Made by a program: the position numbers and the translations under genes. From Cristatella mucedo (taxonomy: Eukaryota > Bryozoa > Phylactolaemata > Cristatellidae), in NCBI GenBank assembly GCA_009760855.2, contig WPIO01000129.1:611501-657500 (forward strand): a stretch of DNA of 46,000 nucleotides. Direction: 5' to 3'. Positions 29,710 to 40,014 of this stretch are shown piece after piece (the stretch's first letter is position 1; every line of letters begins with the position of its first letter). Below the pieces are notes generated by a model, which searched no databases, was not told the origin of the DNA, and saw nothing but the letters and a program-made list of their open reading frames with translations.

Positions 29710-30190
29710 GCCGTCTTTGGTGCTTTCATCAGCCACTTAGAGTATGCAACCTGCCAGGCGATGGGCCTGCACTTGTGGCGTCCATCGCTGCCAGTGCTGC
29801 TGCACGCGCATGCAGTGGCCGCATGTTATCAAGGCACTTTCATTATCGTATAGTGCATCGGGGCTGGTTGCTCTCGGCTGGCCTGCGGGTACCACCGGAA
29901 TCGTGCTGCAAGTGAACGCAAGCTTGGTCGTGCTTCCACCGTGACCTGCTCAAGATCGAGGTAGACGGCTGGGCACTGGCCGAAAGGCGGCTGGTACCTT
30001 GCCGTACGAATGGCGTCGCCTTTCTTGAGAACGTAGCTGCGCTTGCATCGAGCATTTGGCTTCTCTGTGCACTCAAAGACGATAGGCAATGTTGCCGGAG
30101 GAGAAAGTGCCGCACCCAAGCCTGTGCAGACATGGTCCCTGGGGGTTCGGTTTGCCCATGCTGGGTTAATCGTTGATGGCCAGCAGCCAT
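29710..30190 (+). other. Likely 3' UTR start of PAFAH1B
   Basis: GC-rich sequence directly after the stop codon. Overlapping open frames on both strands (for example 29843-30190 minus, 115 codons) have no recognisable product. No AATAAA lies close by. An attaaa at 31381-31386 is a weak distant candidate, so the transcript end is not fixed. Confidence 0.4.
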
Positions 30191-31924
30191 AGGCTCAGCA
30201 CTGCAAACTAGCCTTGGTGCCTGTCGCTCACGGCAGTTATGATGGGCTTACTTAGATATCAAGGTGCTCTATACAATTTTTGGGTATTGCTGTCAGTCTG
30301 CTGCCAGTTCTTTAAGCTCTTTATTTTACTACCTCTTCTGTGCCTTAAATTTTAGTTGAGACACGCGTCCTTGATAGCCCATTGGAAAGAATGGACCCAA
30401 TTCTGCAAATCAGTGCAAAGACTGCCACTATAGACCACTATTCAGTTGCATTTTATTCATGGATGTGCTTGTACATGTATTGATCTCCTCGTGTTAATCA
30501 ACAAAAGCCGTGAAGTTTTCTGCGCCGGTGTGAAACTGGAGTGCTCACAGCACCCTCGAAGCTTTATTTAACTGCTTTCCGCGAGACTTCAGTAGCATAG
30601 CCTTGCTCTCTCCGAGCAAAGAAAAAGTGAGTCGGGAAATCTTGTCTACTCGCTTAGCAGAGGAGGCATTGAATGAATTTCTTAGATTTGTAGTCCCGCA
30701 TAGGCAAGCAACTTAACCCTGTCGCTAGTGAGTATAGATTGATTGCAAACGTCCGGTGACCATTATGGAAGCACAGGGATCACGAGCGCTCTGTGGTGTT
30801 CATACTCGCGGAGCTCGAACTCGACGAAGAAAGCAGTGAAACGTCAGCAGCTGTTGGATCGTTGATTTGTTAGGACTAGGATTTGTGCTACTTAAGTTGG
30901 CTGTTGTGCTGGACCTCAAGTCTGCAAGACTTGAGAGTATCAATCAGTTGATCGAAAATAGTAGCCGACTGTGAAGGTTTGGACGACAAGGTCAGCAGTG
31001 TATCGTTGAAATAAGGGCGGCAGCAGATGAATCGCCTTCTCAAGAATCGATGCATTGATGAATAACAGCGACGGAGCATTGTACGGGCTAAGATGTGCTA
31101 AATGAGGCCTAACTGCAACCCTTCGAGAAAGAGAGATGGTCATGATTTCATACTCGAAGGTAACATTGCAGTGTCTATCTGGCACCGTGCAACCTCTCAT
31201 CCATTATTCATGGCCTCCTACCACCCAGCACGGTTACCTCATGGCATGGTAGCTTTGCCCTGAACGCCTCCTTTCTGTAAGGCTAGTGACCAGCGCTGCG
31301 GTCGTCTCATTCAGTTTGACGGACTGAATGCGCCGATTGATCTAGAATTCTGAGATGACATTACCATCATTTCGACGGGTATTAAACTTAATGGCTTGGC
31401 TTCTGTGTCTTCCAAGAAGCATTCAAGAACTTGAGCCTCGAACCTACTGAGTCTCGAAATCATTCTTCGGCCGAATTTAGCTGCTTCTTAGCTTTGCGGC
31501 TGAGCGCTTTTTGCTGAATTCTTGAGCTGCTTGGAATAGAGTCAATAGTCGCACTTGGGTTAGGAAGAACTGTTTGAGACTGCCAAGTCAGCATGCTGCA
31601 GTCCAGCTGCCCTTACCTACCATACTCCTAGCTGCGGCCAAGGATCTTTCCTAGTAGGTCAACGTTGAGCTTGTGCAAAGTCATTTAATATGAAGTCGAA
31701 GACATCGCCAATTTTGTAAACAGGCGGTGCTCCTAGTAAAGACTGCTGTAAAGAACGCCGTGCTATCTCTTTCGAATGGTGCAAGGTTAGTACGAAGCAG
31801 CCTAGCTCAATGGTCATCCTAGGTCGAATCTGAATCGCTTTAGCGACCTTCCCTGGAAACCTATACTTGTAACCTCCAGAACTAGGTTTTTTGTCATTTG
31901 GTTTTTTATCGCGCCCCGTAAACT
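30191..31924. other. Unassigned intergenic or 3' UTR sequence
   Basis: No known repeat or gene recognised; overlapping minus frames at 30888-31200 are short and unfamiliar. Confidence 0.35.
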
Positions 31925-32520
31925 ATGATAACAATGATAATACAATTGTATAGCGCCCTCATACAACTTAATCTCTTTTTAGACTCTTTGCAGATGCTGT
32001 AATGGTAGAATGATCAATGGTTAGTCGTCACAAGCACATGCCAATAGGCATAAAATGGTCAGAGTTAACATGCACTTTGTCAACGTGTAAATAGGATTAG
32101 TGGTAACGTTCGTTTGTCACTACACACAAGCACACAAACTATGGATCACAAAGACCCACTAAAGGCTGCGAGAAACAGATTTTTTTAGCTTATTTTTAAA
32201 TGTCAAGTCATGGATCTCGTGACGTCAGTCAGGAGTGAGTTTGAAGCTTCCGGAGTTTGCAAACTTAAGTCACGGTCTCCAAAGGATTTGAGGTTAGTTA
32301 ACGCACAGCTAAGCGATTTGCCGATGGTGCGATGCCTAGGCCTGTTTGGGAATAGTTCTGATCGGTAGGCTTGAGCTAGAGAATTAAGAGACCTCAAAGT
32401 GAGCGACAAAACCTCGATGTCTATACGCTGCTCGATTGGGAGCCAGTGCAGGTCGGCGAAAGGTGGTGCGATGTGCAACTGCACCGCTCATGACATAAAG
32501 GCCTAGCTGCAGATAACTAT
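31925..32520 (-). mobile_element. LINE copy F, 3' end, decayed
   Basis: Minus-strand LINE 3' part: an ataat-like end, ttgtatagcgccctcat, then the C-terminal ORF region, still open at 32203-32484 (ADLHWLPIEQRIDIEVLSLT, LTNLKSFGDR), which matches copy A's ADLHWLPVKQQIDFKVLSLT and LKSFGDRAFS. It is truncated near 32520. Confidence 0.85.
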
Positions 32521-34061
32521 ACATTCCTATTTGAGTGATATTTTGTGTTTTGAAGCAATTCTTTTGCATGTATGCTTACCTTAAAAGAAAGTACTCAATA
32601 CGAACGGAGACAGTGAGTTAATTGAGGCCAGAGAAGAACCAGAAGGAAAACAAAACTTACATAAACTCCAGGCAGTAAATTTATTTATAAACACGCCACA
32701 AACTCTTTAAGATTGATCGTGCTGAACTAATAGCATTTCTGAGTAGATACAGCTTTCGTCCGGGGTCTATAAGTTTATAGTCTTCATCCCGTTTTGGCTG
32801 TTGTTGGCTTCTGCCCCAACTGAGTAGCCGTCGTTTTCATGCTTTGAAGCGATCACGAGTTCAGAGCAGCTTTATTTGACCGCTCCAGTTAGCAACCAAG
32901 ATTTTCTGCCGCTGAAAAACCACGGCTATCGTCGTACGTAGTTGCCTAAAGCCTCCTCAAAATTGTGTCAATGCTTAATCCAGCGAGAGAATCGCCGAAT
33001 AATCTTGCCATTCCTGCTGACCGAAATCTTAGTTCTGCAGCTGCATTGCGTGCCTTGCTCCTGTTAAACAAACGATATTGCAGCTCATTCAACAGCAGTA
33101 ATTTTGCACGATTACTTGTAGTCAGCTGCTGCCAGGATGGCAGCTGCCACAATTTGGCAGCTACCACAATCGACTCCTTGCTTTGTATACCATATACCTA
33201 TTTACCTGCTGCAGCCTTACTAGAGGCTACTCCCGCCGCCAATTTACATTACGAACGGAAGTATGATTGAATTGGTCTCAGTTTAATCGCTTTCATAGTC
33301 TAAAATGTTCATGTCACAGGGCAGATAACTCACACAGATGACCTAGCAAGTGGTGCTCTAACAGCTTACCGAGTGGTTCGAAGATCAGACGAATAGCACC
33401 ACCCCTTCCCCACCCAATGTCACGTTGTCATGACGCGCCGCTGCAAGAGACTGATAAGAAACTAACAAACATCTATTTCAAAACTGAGTCTGAATAGTCA
33501 AGGCTCTGTGCAGATCTGCCTATATGCAATATAAAAAAGCGAAATAAGCCTAAATTGTCCGACCCGTAGCAGTGAAGCACCAGACGACCTACCGTTGCTA
33601 GATTCAAAACCGTCTTTGCAGTGTCGAAGCAGTTCGCTGGGCGGCCTTCTTTCTAAGTCTTTTCTTGATAACGAAACTTGGAACCACCTTTCCTCATACC
33701 TGCTCTATTCATGCATGACACGTGGGTCGCTTGCCCGATGGTCCATCCTGCTCCTCATCGTATTCGATGGTCAGTCTCCAGACCTACCCCCACGGGCATG
33801 GTGAAGCTCTCTCAGTCGATAAAGTACAGACACAAGCTACAATTTGAAGGCAGCTGTCTCCGAAGTATGCTCTGTAGCAACCGCGGGCTACCCGATTTCT
33901 TGCCAGCTGCGAGGCCAATCCTTCGTCGTGAGGTCAGACACGCCCGAAATCGCATCCGCCAAGTTGTGGCAGACGAAGGACACACTTCTCTTCCGCCACT
34001 TCGGCTAAGCGGATGCAACCTTCTCTGCCTGCCGTTCGGCCTGATCGGACCTCTTCCTCTG
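32521..34061. other. Unassigned intergenic sequence
   Basis: No recognised gene. A plus frame at 33678-34184 runs into the (TC)n tract and a 101-codon plus frame lies at 32965-33270; neither resembles a known family. Confidence 0.35.
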
Positions 34062-34075
34062 TCTCTCTCTCTCTC

Positions 34076-34156
<81 letters not shown>
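34062..34156. repeat. (TC)n microsatellite
   Basis: About 95 bases of tc repeat with one interruption; the Leu-Ser frames over it are artefacts. Confidence 0.97.
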
Positions 34157-34160
<4 letters not shown>

Positions 34161-34339
34161 CTATCTTTTTACTACGATGGCTGAATAAATAGTCAGACCC
34201 TGACTATGCATTGCTTATATCCATCAAAGAACTCACGCGAGATAACAGCATCCCTCCAAGCCTCCACCCATAGCTTGACACAAATTTTCCGAAAAATGCA
34301 GAATTTTGAGAAAAGGGTGCAAAGGGTGCAACGTCTGCC

Positions 34340-34397
34340 GCTTCGGCACTTCTAGTTCCGCTATATAAACGAAGCTGTTATATCAGCTAAACTGTAG
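34340..34397 (+). mobile_element. SINE 3' end fragment
   Basis: cttctagttccgctatataaa then gaagctgttatatcagctaa matches the SINE end (cttctgctgctatac, ggctgtttaatcagctaa). Confidence 0.6.
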
Positions 34398-35094
34398 TTT
34401 ACTCGCAAAGCTCAGTCCAACCGCCAAGTAGCCGAACAAGCTAGCTTTTAGTTATGCAATTGATCCGTATCCTACTAGGAAGAGCTACCTTTGGTGAAGT
34501 CGCAACTTGGCAGAGCTACGAAGGCACAAGTCAAAAGGTCAACTGTTACGTAGCTCGGGTCATGGATAGCGACTAAGACTTTTCCAGAACGCTCGTTTGC
34601 AGATACGTACTGGCTTTGACTACGCAGCGGCTCGGAAAAATCTACTTTCATGGTATGACGTAGATCTAATTAGACTTCGCAGACAATATTCCACCCCGAT
34701 GCTTGCATGCTTCAAGGGCTGTTCAGGTTGCTGTTGGCAAATGAACAAGCACATGCCCTTTGTCCCTTGGTAGCAATTGTTGTTTCCTAATTGCTTGTGC
34801 CTCAGAAGTATATCAAATGGCTATTTTTCCCAACAAGATGGTGACGTGGACAGTAAGTGACAAGAATTAGCACGTTCGGATGGAAAAAATGACAAATTCT
34901 CGTCATACGGTTCATATTCAGTCTGAAAGCACAGCAAATGGATACTAGTTAACCTGTATTTACTCCCAGGTCATACCAAGTGATTACTCATAGGTTCACA
35001 AATGAGTCTTGAATTTGAGGAAGTACAGTCAACTGCTTTCTCGGCGAAGCGCCCAAACGTTGCCACTCCCGCGTGACTTCGTCATACCATTCTT
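34398..35094. other. Unassigned intergenic sequence
   Basis: No known repeat or gene recognised. Confidence 0.4.
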
Positions 35095-35240
35095 GATAAT
35101 AAATATAATAAAATAAATCATTAATTTGTATAGCGCCCCGAGAGAACTTAATCTCTATTCAGGTGCTTCGCAAATGCCTCGGGGTCGAGCCCACGACCTC
35201 AGCCAGACCTCGGTCGGGGCGAGCGCCTTGATAAGGACGT
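35095..35240 (-). mobile_element. Hybrid: SINE-type tRNA head joined to LINE 3' tail
   Basis: In minus sense it starts with a tRNA-like head (caaggcgctcgcc, gaggtcgtgggctcgac, matching the SINE's gaggtcgtgggttcga). It then passes directly into the LINE tail (gcatttgcgaagcacctg, agagattaagttctct, gcgctatacaaatt), ending in an AT-rich repeat. The usual SINE body (gggcgat to gctgctatac) is absent. Confidence 0.65.
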
Positions 35241-36209
35241 TCCAAGTCCAGTAAATCCCGGCGATAGCGCTGGCCTTGATGTTCCTCTGCGTAATCTCCC
35301 GTGTTCTCCTTTGATTTTTCAAGATGAGCATCAAGGATGTGGAATTTGAGAGATATTCGGCATACCATTTTGGTGTTTTTCCTATGAAAGCCTAGACCAG
35401 CTGCTCACAGTTTTCAGGCTTGCGATTGTCCAGAGCCGATGCACTGAAACTGTTGCAAGCCGCTTTCACCGTATAGCGTAGCTATTTGGTTAATTGTCAT
35501 TTTCAATGATAGTCTTTATCTGTGGTCAGACGAAGGTAACAGCATTGATTTGCCTGTGACAACTAGATGAAGATACATCGGAGGTACTTGAAAAGAGCTG
35601 ACTCGTTGTCAACCGCTAAGAACTATTGCCTAGCGGGACCTAAATAATGAACAGTGGTGACATCAGCACCTTCCGAGGCTACACCACCCAGCGGCTACAG
35701 CTTGATGCTGTTCTCACTTACACAAGACTCGATCTTTCTCACTGTCCGTCTGACTTGCTGCTCTCTCCCGAAGACGGCCGATCCCTCTCTGGGGAGGTGC
35801 GGACGAGACTGAGGCGATGAATGAGGGAATGTGCAGGTGCATGGTAGAATACACACTATTGCCAGTTCGGCGTTTGGAATGGTCCAGCATACAGAAGCTG
35901 CTGCTGCTCGAGTAGTCAGTCAGTTCTCGCCTAATTCTCGGGATTGGAAACTCGGTAGCTCTCTCTTTCTTCCTCCGCGACAGCATGTGAACTCGCCAGA
36001 ATTACGTAAATTGGTGAGTGATAATTCGCGCATTACCTAGCAGTGTGTAAGAAATCCCATACAGCGGAGAGCAGCTGTTTACCTTGCCGCTGAGATTTCT
36101 CTTGCACTTTTTGCATGTGAAATGATGTGCTCAGGATTTGCTTTGATTCCCTGCAAGCATGCTGAAGTGGGGCTTTGTAGGGCCTCGCACATCTCTGATG
36201 CAGATGCTT
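35241..36209. other. Unassigned intergenic sequence
   Basis: No known repeat or gene; overlapping short frames at 35714-36040 on both strands are unfamiliar. Confidence 0.35.
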
Positions 36210-36331
36210 GGACGGAGTAGTTTTTCGCTCTCGTGGGACGGAGTAGTTTTTCGCTCTCGTGGGACGGAGTAGTTTTTCGCTCTCGTGGGACGGAGTAGTT
36301 TTTCGCTCTCGTGGGACGGAGTAGTTTTCCG
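36210..36331 (+). repeat. 26-bp tandem repeat, four full copies plus a partial
   Basis: The unit starts ggacggagtagtttttcgc and ends tctcgtg. Copies start at 36210, 36236, 36262 and 36288 with no differences that I see, and a partial fifth from 36314 diverges at ttttccgc. There are no spacers. Confidence 0.96.
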
Positions 36332-36599
36332 CAGGTGTAGCAAAATGCATCTGCTGAGCGAATGCAATCTCTCGATGCATCATTTACGGCACGTGCACTG
36401 TCACACTTCCAAGGATACTACTGTATAGCGAAATGTCCGCCTAGCCCTAGCACTAATTCGGGTGGCGTTTCGATGAGTGCCGTACATGCGAAGCCGACTA
36501 CCTCGCCGATCCTAACAGAAAACCCGGAGAAGTTCAAAAAACATCCTTTTACTGACTACGGAACCACATTTTTTTGTCGAACAGTAGCTATTTGCCCGT

Positions 36600-37190
36600 A
36601 TTTTAGGCTTTAGAGATGAGGAAAGCACACGCTGCACCCACCCAAGGAACAAGTTTCAATCTGCACCTAGTGGCATCCGTCATCATGGCGAGCGGCATTT
36701 GTCCAGCAGTGCTTGGTTGGCGGAGGGTACAGCGAGGCCCGCCTCCAGCAACGCTGCGACGTCCAGCACGGCGAGCTGGCTCCGAATGTCTCCACAGAGC
36801 ACGCTCAATATGAAGAGGACCGCGGTTGACAGCTGCAAACGAATGCTGCTTTTCTTCCGGCGACGAGTGAGCGAGCGAGCGCATACGAGTGTAACTTGGG
36901 CGGCTCGACGGTCGTCGAGTCGGCAGCGCAGAGGAAAGGAGGAAAGGAAGGAGGGGGAGATAAGGGCATCTGTTCTGGCGGACGAAGACAGAGCAAGTTC
37001 ATGAGCCAGCGACGCCGAGGGTCATGTGACCGGCGCTGCTATTGGTCGACACAAAGTTAGCGGGCATGCCAGAGCCGGTAACGCCACGGAGAGGGTTCGT
37101 AGCCAAGATTTTGTGGGGCGGGGCTAAACCTCGACTTGGCTCAAGGACGTGGCTCAAGGCCGATCGATGACTCGCTACGTAACCTATCAA
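36600..37190. promoter_or_regulatory. CpG-rich patch, possible promoter
   Basis: CpG-rich sequence (ggcgacgagtgagcgagcgagcgc, ctcgacggtcgtcgagtcgg) between CpG-poor flanks. Overlapping frames on both strands (for example 36603-36884 minus, 36699-37004 plus) are not recognisable proteins. It may be a promoter with a short first exon; direction unknown. Confidence 0.35.
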
Positions 37191-38112
37191 GAGGAGCTCA
37201 TGCCCTTAGAAAAAGCTCGCTGCTTTAACTCGTATCCATATTGTGCCTAGTCAGTTTAGCTGGTAGCTTAACTCATAAAAAGTGTGTCATAAGAAGTCCT
37301 GCGGCACAGTAAGCCGCCAATCGGAGCTTCTTGTGACAAGCTCACACGCAATTCGAGACGTGCGCCTGCTAAATCGGCCAGATCGTGACGGTGCTTGAGA
37401 TTACTAGCGGCTTATGAATAGTAAGCATTAGGAGCCAAAAACGCCTCCTAAGCCTCCGGTTTTTACTGTATGAACTGGGCACCTGTAGTGCCGGTCTGTC
37501 GGTTACGCTCTGGACTTCGAAGTGAGCTGCATGCCACGGCTGGTGCAGTACGCACGCATCGCTCTGCATCCGAGGAGTAGACTGATCGACGCCAACGACG
37601 CGGACGTTCCTTCTGAATTCCGGCACGGGCCCTCCTGGTTGCTACAGTTCGCTGCTACCGTCGGCAGAAGTAAATGAAGTAAAGGTTACACCGGTAAACA
37701 CTGAAATCGTTACTGTCTAAAAAAAGGCCCTAATCTATAGTATCTAGGTCTGCTGAACGCAAATACCACCATAGAAAGTTTTTATGGGATCTCGTTTTGA
37801 AGATATTTCCTATAGTTCATGTTCTATTTTTCACCAAGTAAATTTATTCAGTAGAACTGCAGAGACATCCTAAATAAGCCTAGACTGAAGTAATATTGCA
37901 TCGCATTGCATAATATCATGCACACATCAACCAGAGTTGATTGCATAATTTCTGATGCAATGCAATACTACTTCCAGGCGGCTGCTACAGTAAGCTGAGA
38001 TCATAAGGCCTAGTCAGAAAGCTTGAGCTTTTAAAGTATTTCAGACTTTATGCGAGACAGTTGAAGCTAATGTTACATTATTTTATCCACCGAGGAACAA
38101 ATCAAAACCGCA
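37191..38112. other. Unassigned intergenic sequence with a small inverted repeat
   Basis: No gene recognised; contains the inverted repeat at 37887-37974. Confidence 0.4.
37887..37974. repeat. 88-bp element with 15-bp terminal inverted repeats
   Basis: gaagtaatattgcat at 37887 and the complement of gaagtagtattgcat at 37960-37974 differ at one base. The interior repeats the words ttgcata and atgcaat. It looks like a tiny foldback or MITE remnant; no clear target-site duplication. Confidence 0.6.
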
Positions 38113-39830
38113 ATGCCTCGAAAGTGCGTTAATACCGTGGACAATGGTTTCTACAGTTGTGAACAAGTGACATTTGCCAACCAGAAGAAAAGTATCACGG
38201 CTCAAGTGAAGAAGGCATATTGTCTTTACTTCGAATACAAGGTTGGTGACCAAGACCAGCCTTGGGCCCCCATATATGCTGTGCTACATGTACACCACAC
38301 TTTTCATAGGGATTGAATGGCAAAAGACCATAAACTCCGCTTGCAGTCCCATGGTGTGGAGAGAGCCAAGCAACCACATAAATGAATGTTACTTTGACTT
38401 GGTTCCTCCTCTTTCCACGGGAATAACGAAGCAAAAAAAGTCGAAAGTAGTCTACCCAAACTGCATTGAAACCAGTTTCACATGTTGAGGGACTTCCGAT
38501 TCCGGAACCTCAAGCAGAATATTCTCTTAATTCATCGGGTGAGGACAAGGGAGTGAGTTATCTGAGGGCGCTATAACACATGTATTATTATTATTATTAT
38601 TATTATAAGGGTAAACCGACTTGCTATTCTCATGGTACGTTTGCAAATAGTGATACCGATTCCACTATGGTGCATCATCAAATCCATACAGAATAACACA
38701 GGAAGACTAAACGACGTGGTTCGCGATTTGAACTTATCCGATTGCTATTGCAGAAACAAGGCAGAATTGCTAGGATCAAGAATCCAAAGATGGAATCTTC
38801 TCGAAAAAAGATGTCATAATTACTTTATATCGAAAGCGCCACCAGCACGTGGAAGCTTTCTTCAGAAAGAAAAGTAATCTGTTATTCTGTTCCGACATCG
38901 AGGGCCTCATGAACGCTTTATAAATCACTTACGACTTGCAAGAATGGAGACTATTTGTATACTCTTCGAAACTGAGTCTTAAGGCTGTGCTTTTGCACAA
39001 TCTAAACCGTCTTCTATTTATTCCAATAGCGCATGCTGTCCACATGAAAGAGACATACGATAACTTAAAGCAGCTAGTGAATTATATTGAGCATAACAAG
39101 TACAGCTGGCACCTCTGTGGCGATTTGATGGTAGCTGCCATTCAATGTGTCTGCAGCAGGGATATATAAAATACATGTGTTGCGTATGGGAGTGGGATAG
39201 CCGAGCAAGGGAACTGCCCTACTTGCCTTAAGCAATGAACTCGCAGACAAAATGTAGTCGCTGAAGAGAAGAATATCCAGTACCTAGCTCTGGTCGAGGC
39301 TCGAAAAATCCTGCTACCACCCCTTCACATCAAACGAGGTTTGATGTAGAACTTCGTGAAAGCCATGGACCGGACTTCGCCAGCTTTCCAGTATCTGCAT
39401 GGAGAATTACCTAGACTCTGCGAAGCGAAAGATTTTAGAGGGAGTTTTGTGGATCATCAGATTCGAGAGCTCTTCAAAGATGACCAGCTCAAAAACTTGC
39501 TGCAGGACGATGCGAAAAAAAACATGCAATTATTTTCGCCTAGTATCTACAAACTTTCTCGGGAACGTCAGAGAGAAAACTAAAAGGAATTAGTAGAAGA
39601 TATGCTGATGCAGTATCAGAAACTTGGCTGCAATATGTCTTTAAATATTCACTTCGTCCATTCCCATTTGGATTTCTTCCCTAAAAACTTTGGTATGGTT
39701 AGTGATAAACACGGCAAAAGTTTTCATAAATATATCGCAACAATGGAATAAAACTACCAGCGAAAATGTTTCACTACAATGCTGGCTGATCACTGCTGGA
39801 CACTCCCCAGGATGCTTCCGAACAGCTGCA
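38113..39830 (+). pseudogene. Decayed copy of a large unnamed invertebrate protein family
   Basis: From memory, the pieces match in order a protein of roughly 600 residues that is multicopy in arthropod, cnidarian and other invertebrate genomes. Segments: AQVKKAYCLYFEYKVGDQDQPWAP (start 38113), PMVWREPSNHINECYF (38243 frame), LNDVVRDLNLSDCYCRNKAE and LLGSRIQRWNLLEK (38632 frame), DIEGLMNAL (about 38898), EWRLFVYSSKLSLKAVLLHN and CGDLMVAA (38936 frame), FVKAMDRTSPAFQYLHGELP and DHQIRELFKDDQL (39356 frame), GCNMSLNIHFVHSHLDFFP and VSDKHGKSFHKYI (about 39625-39745), MLADHCWTL (about 39780). Several frameshifts and stops break it, and a LINE tail sits inside it. The function of the family is unknown to me. 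Its intronless, multicopy distribution suggests a transposon-related protein; this is inference only. Confidence 0.72.
38558..38608 (+). mobile_element. LINE 3' tail inserted in the pseudogene
   Basis: tctgagggcgctataac then catgtattattatt and further att units: the plus-sense LINE 3' terminus, about 50 bases, lying between the N-terminal and central parts of the pseudogene. An extreme 5' truncation. Confidence 0.75.
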
Positions 39831-40014
39831 CAACAGACAGGCGAGGAAATCTAAGAAGTAGTCTCTGACTTCATTTTTTTACAGATATTAACGCTTACAT
39901 TGTGCCCTTTATGATATATTTAGTACTGCAACGATGGTATAGCTATGATGAGTGTCATGTCATGAGTACCAACTGAGATAATTTACTAATTTGGATTAGC
40001 ACTTACTCCATTCT

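Noticed and set aside
29829-30190. Minus-strand frames of 96 and 115 codons after PAFAH1B
   Set aside because: They lie in the probable 3' UTR, are GC-rich, and have no recognisable product.
33678-34184. 168-codon plus-strand frame
   Set aside because: Its C-terminal third is the (TC)n tract; the rest resembles no family and shows no splice or homology support.
36210-36331. CRISPR-like direct repeats
   Set aside because: The repeats are head to tail with no spacers, in an animal genome: a simple tandem array.
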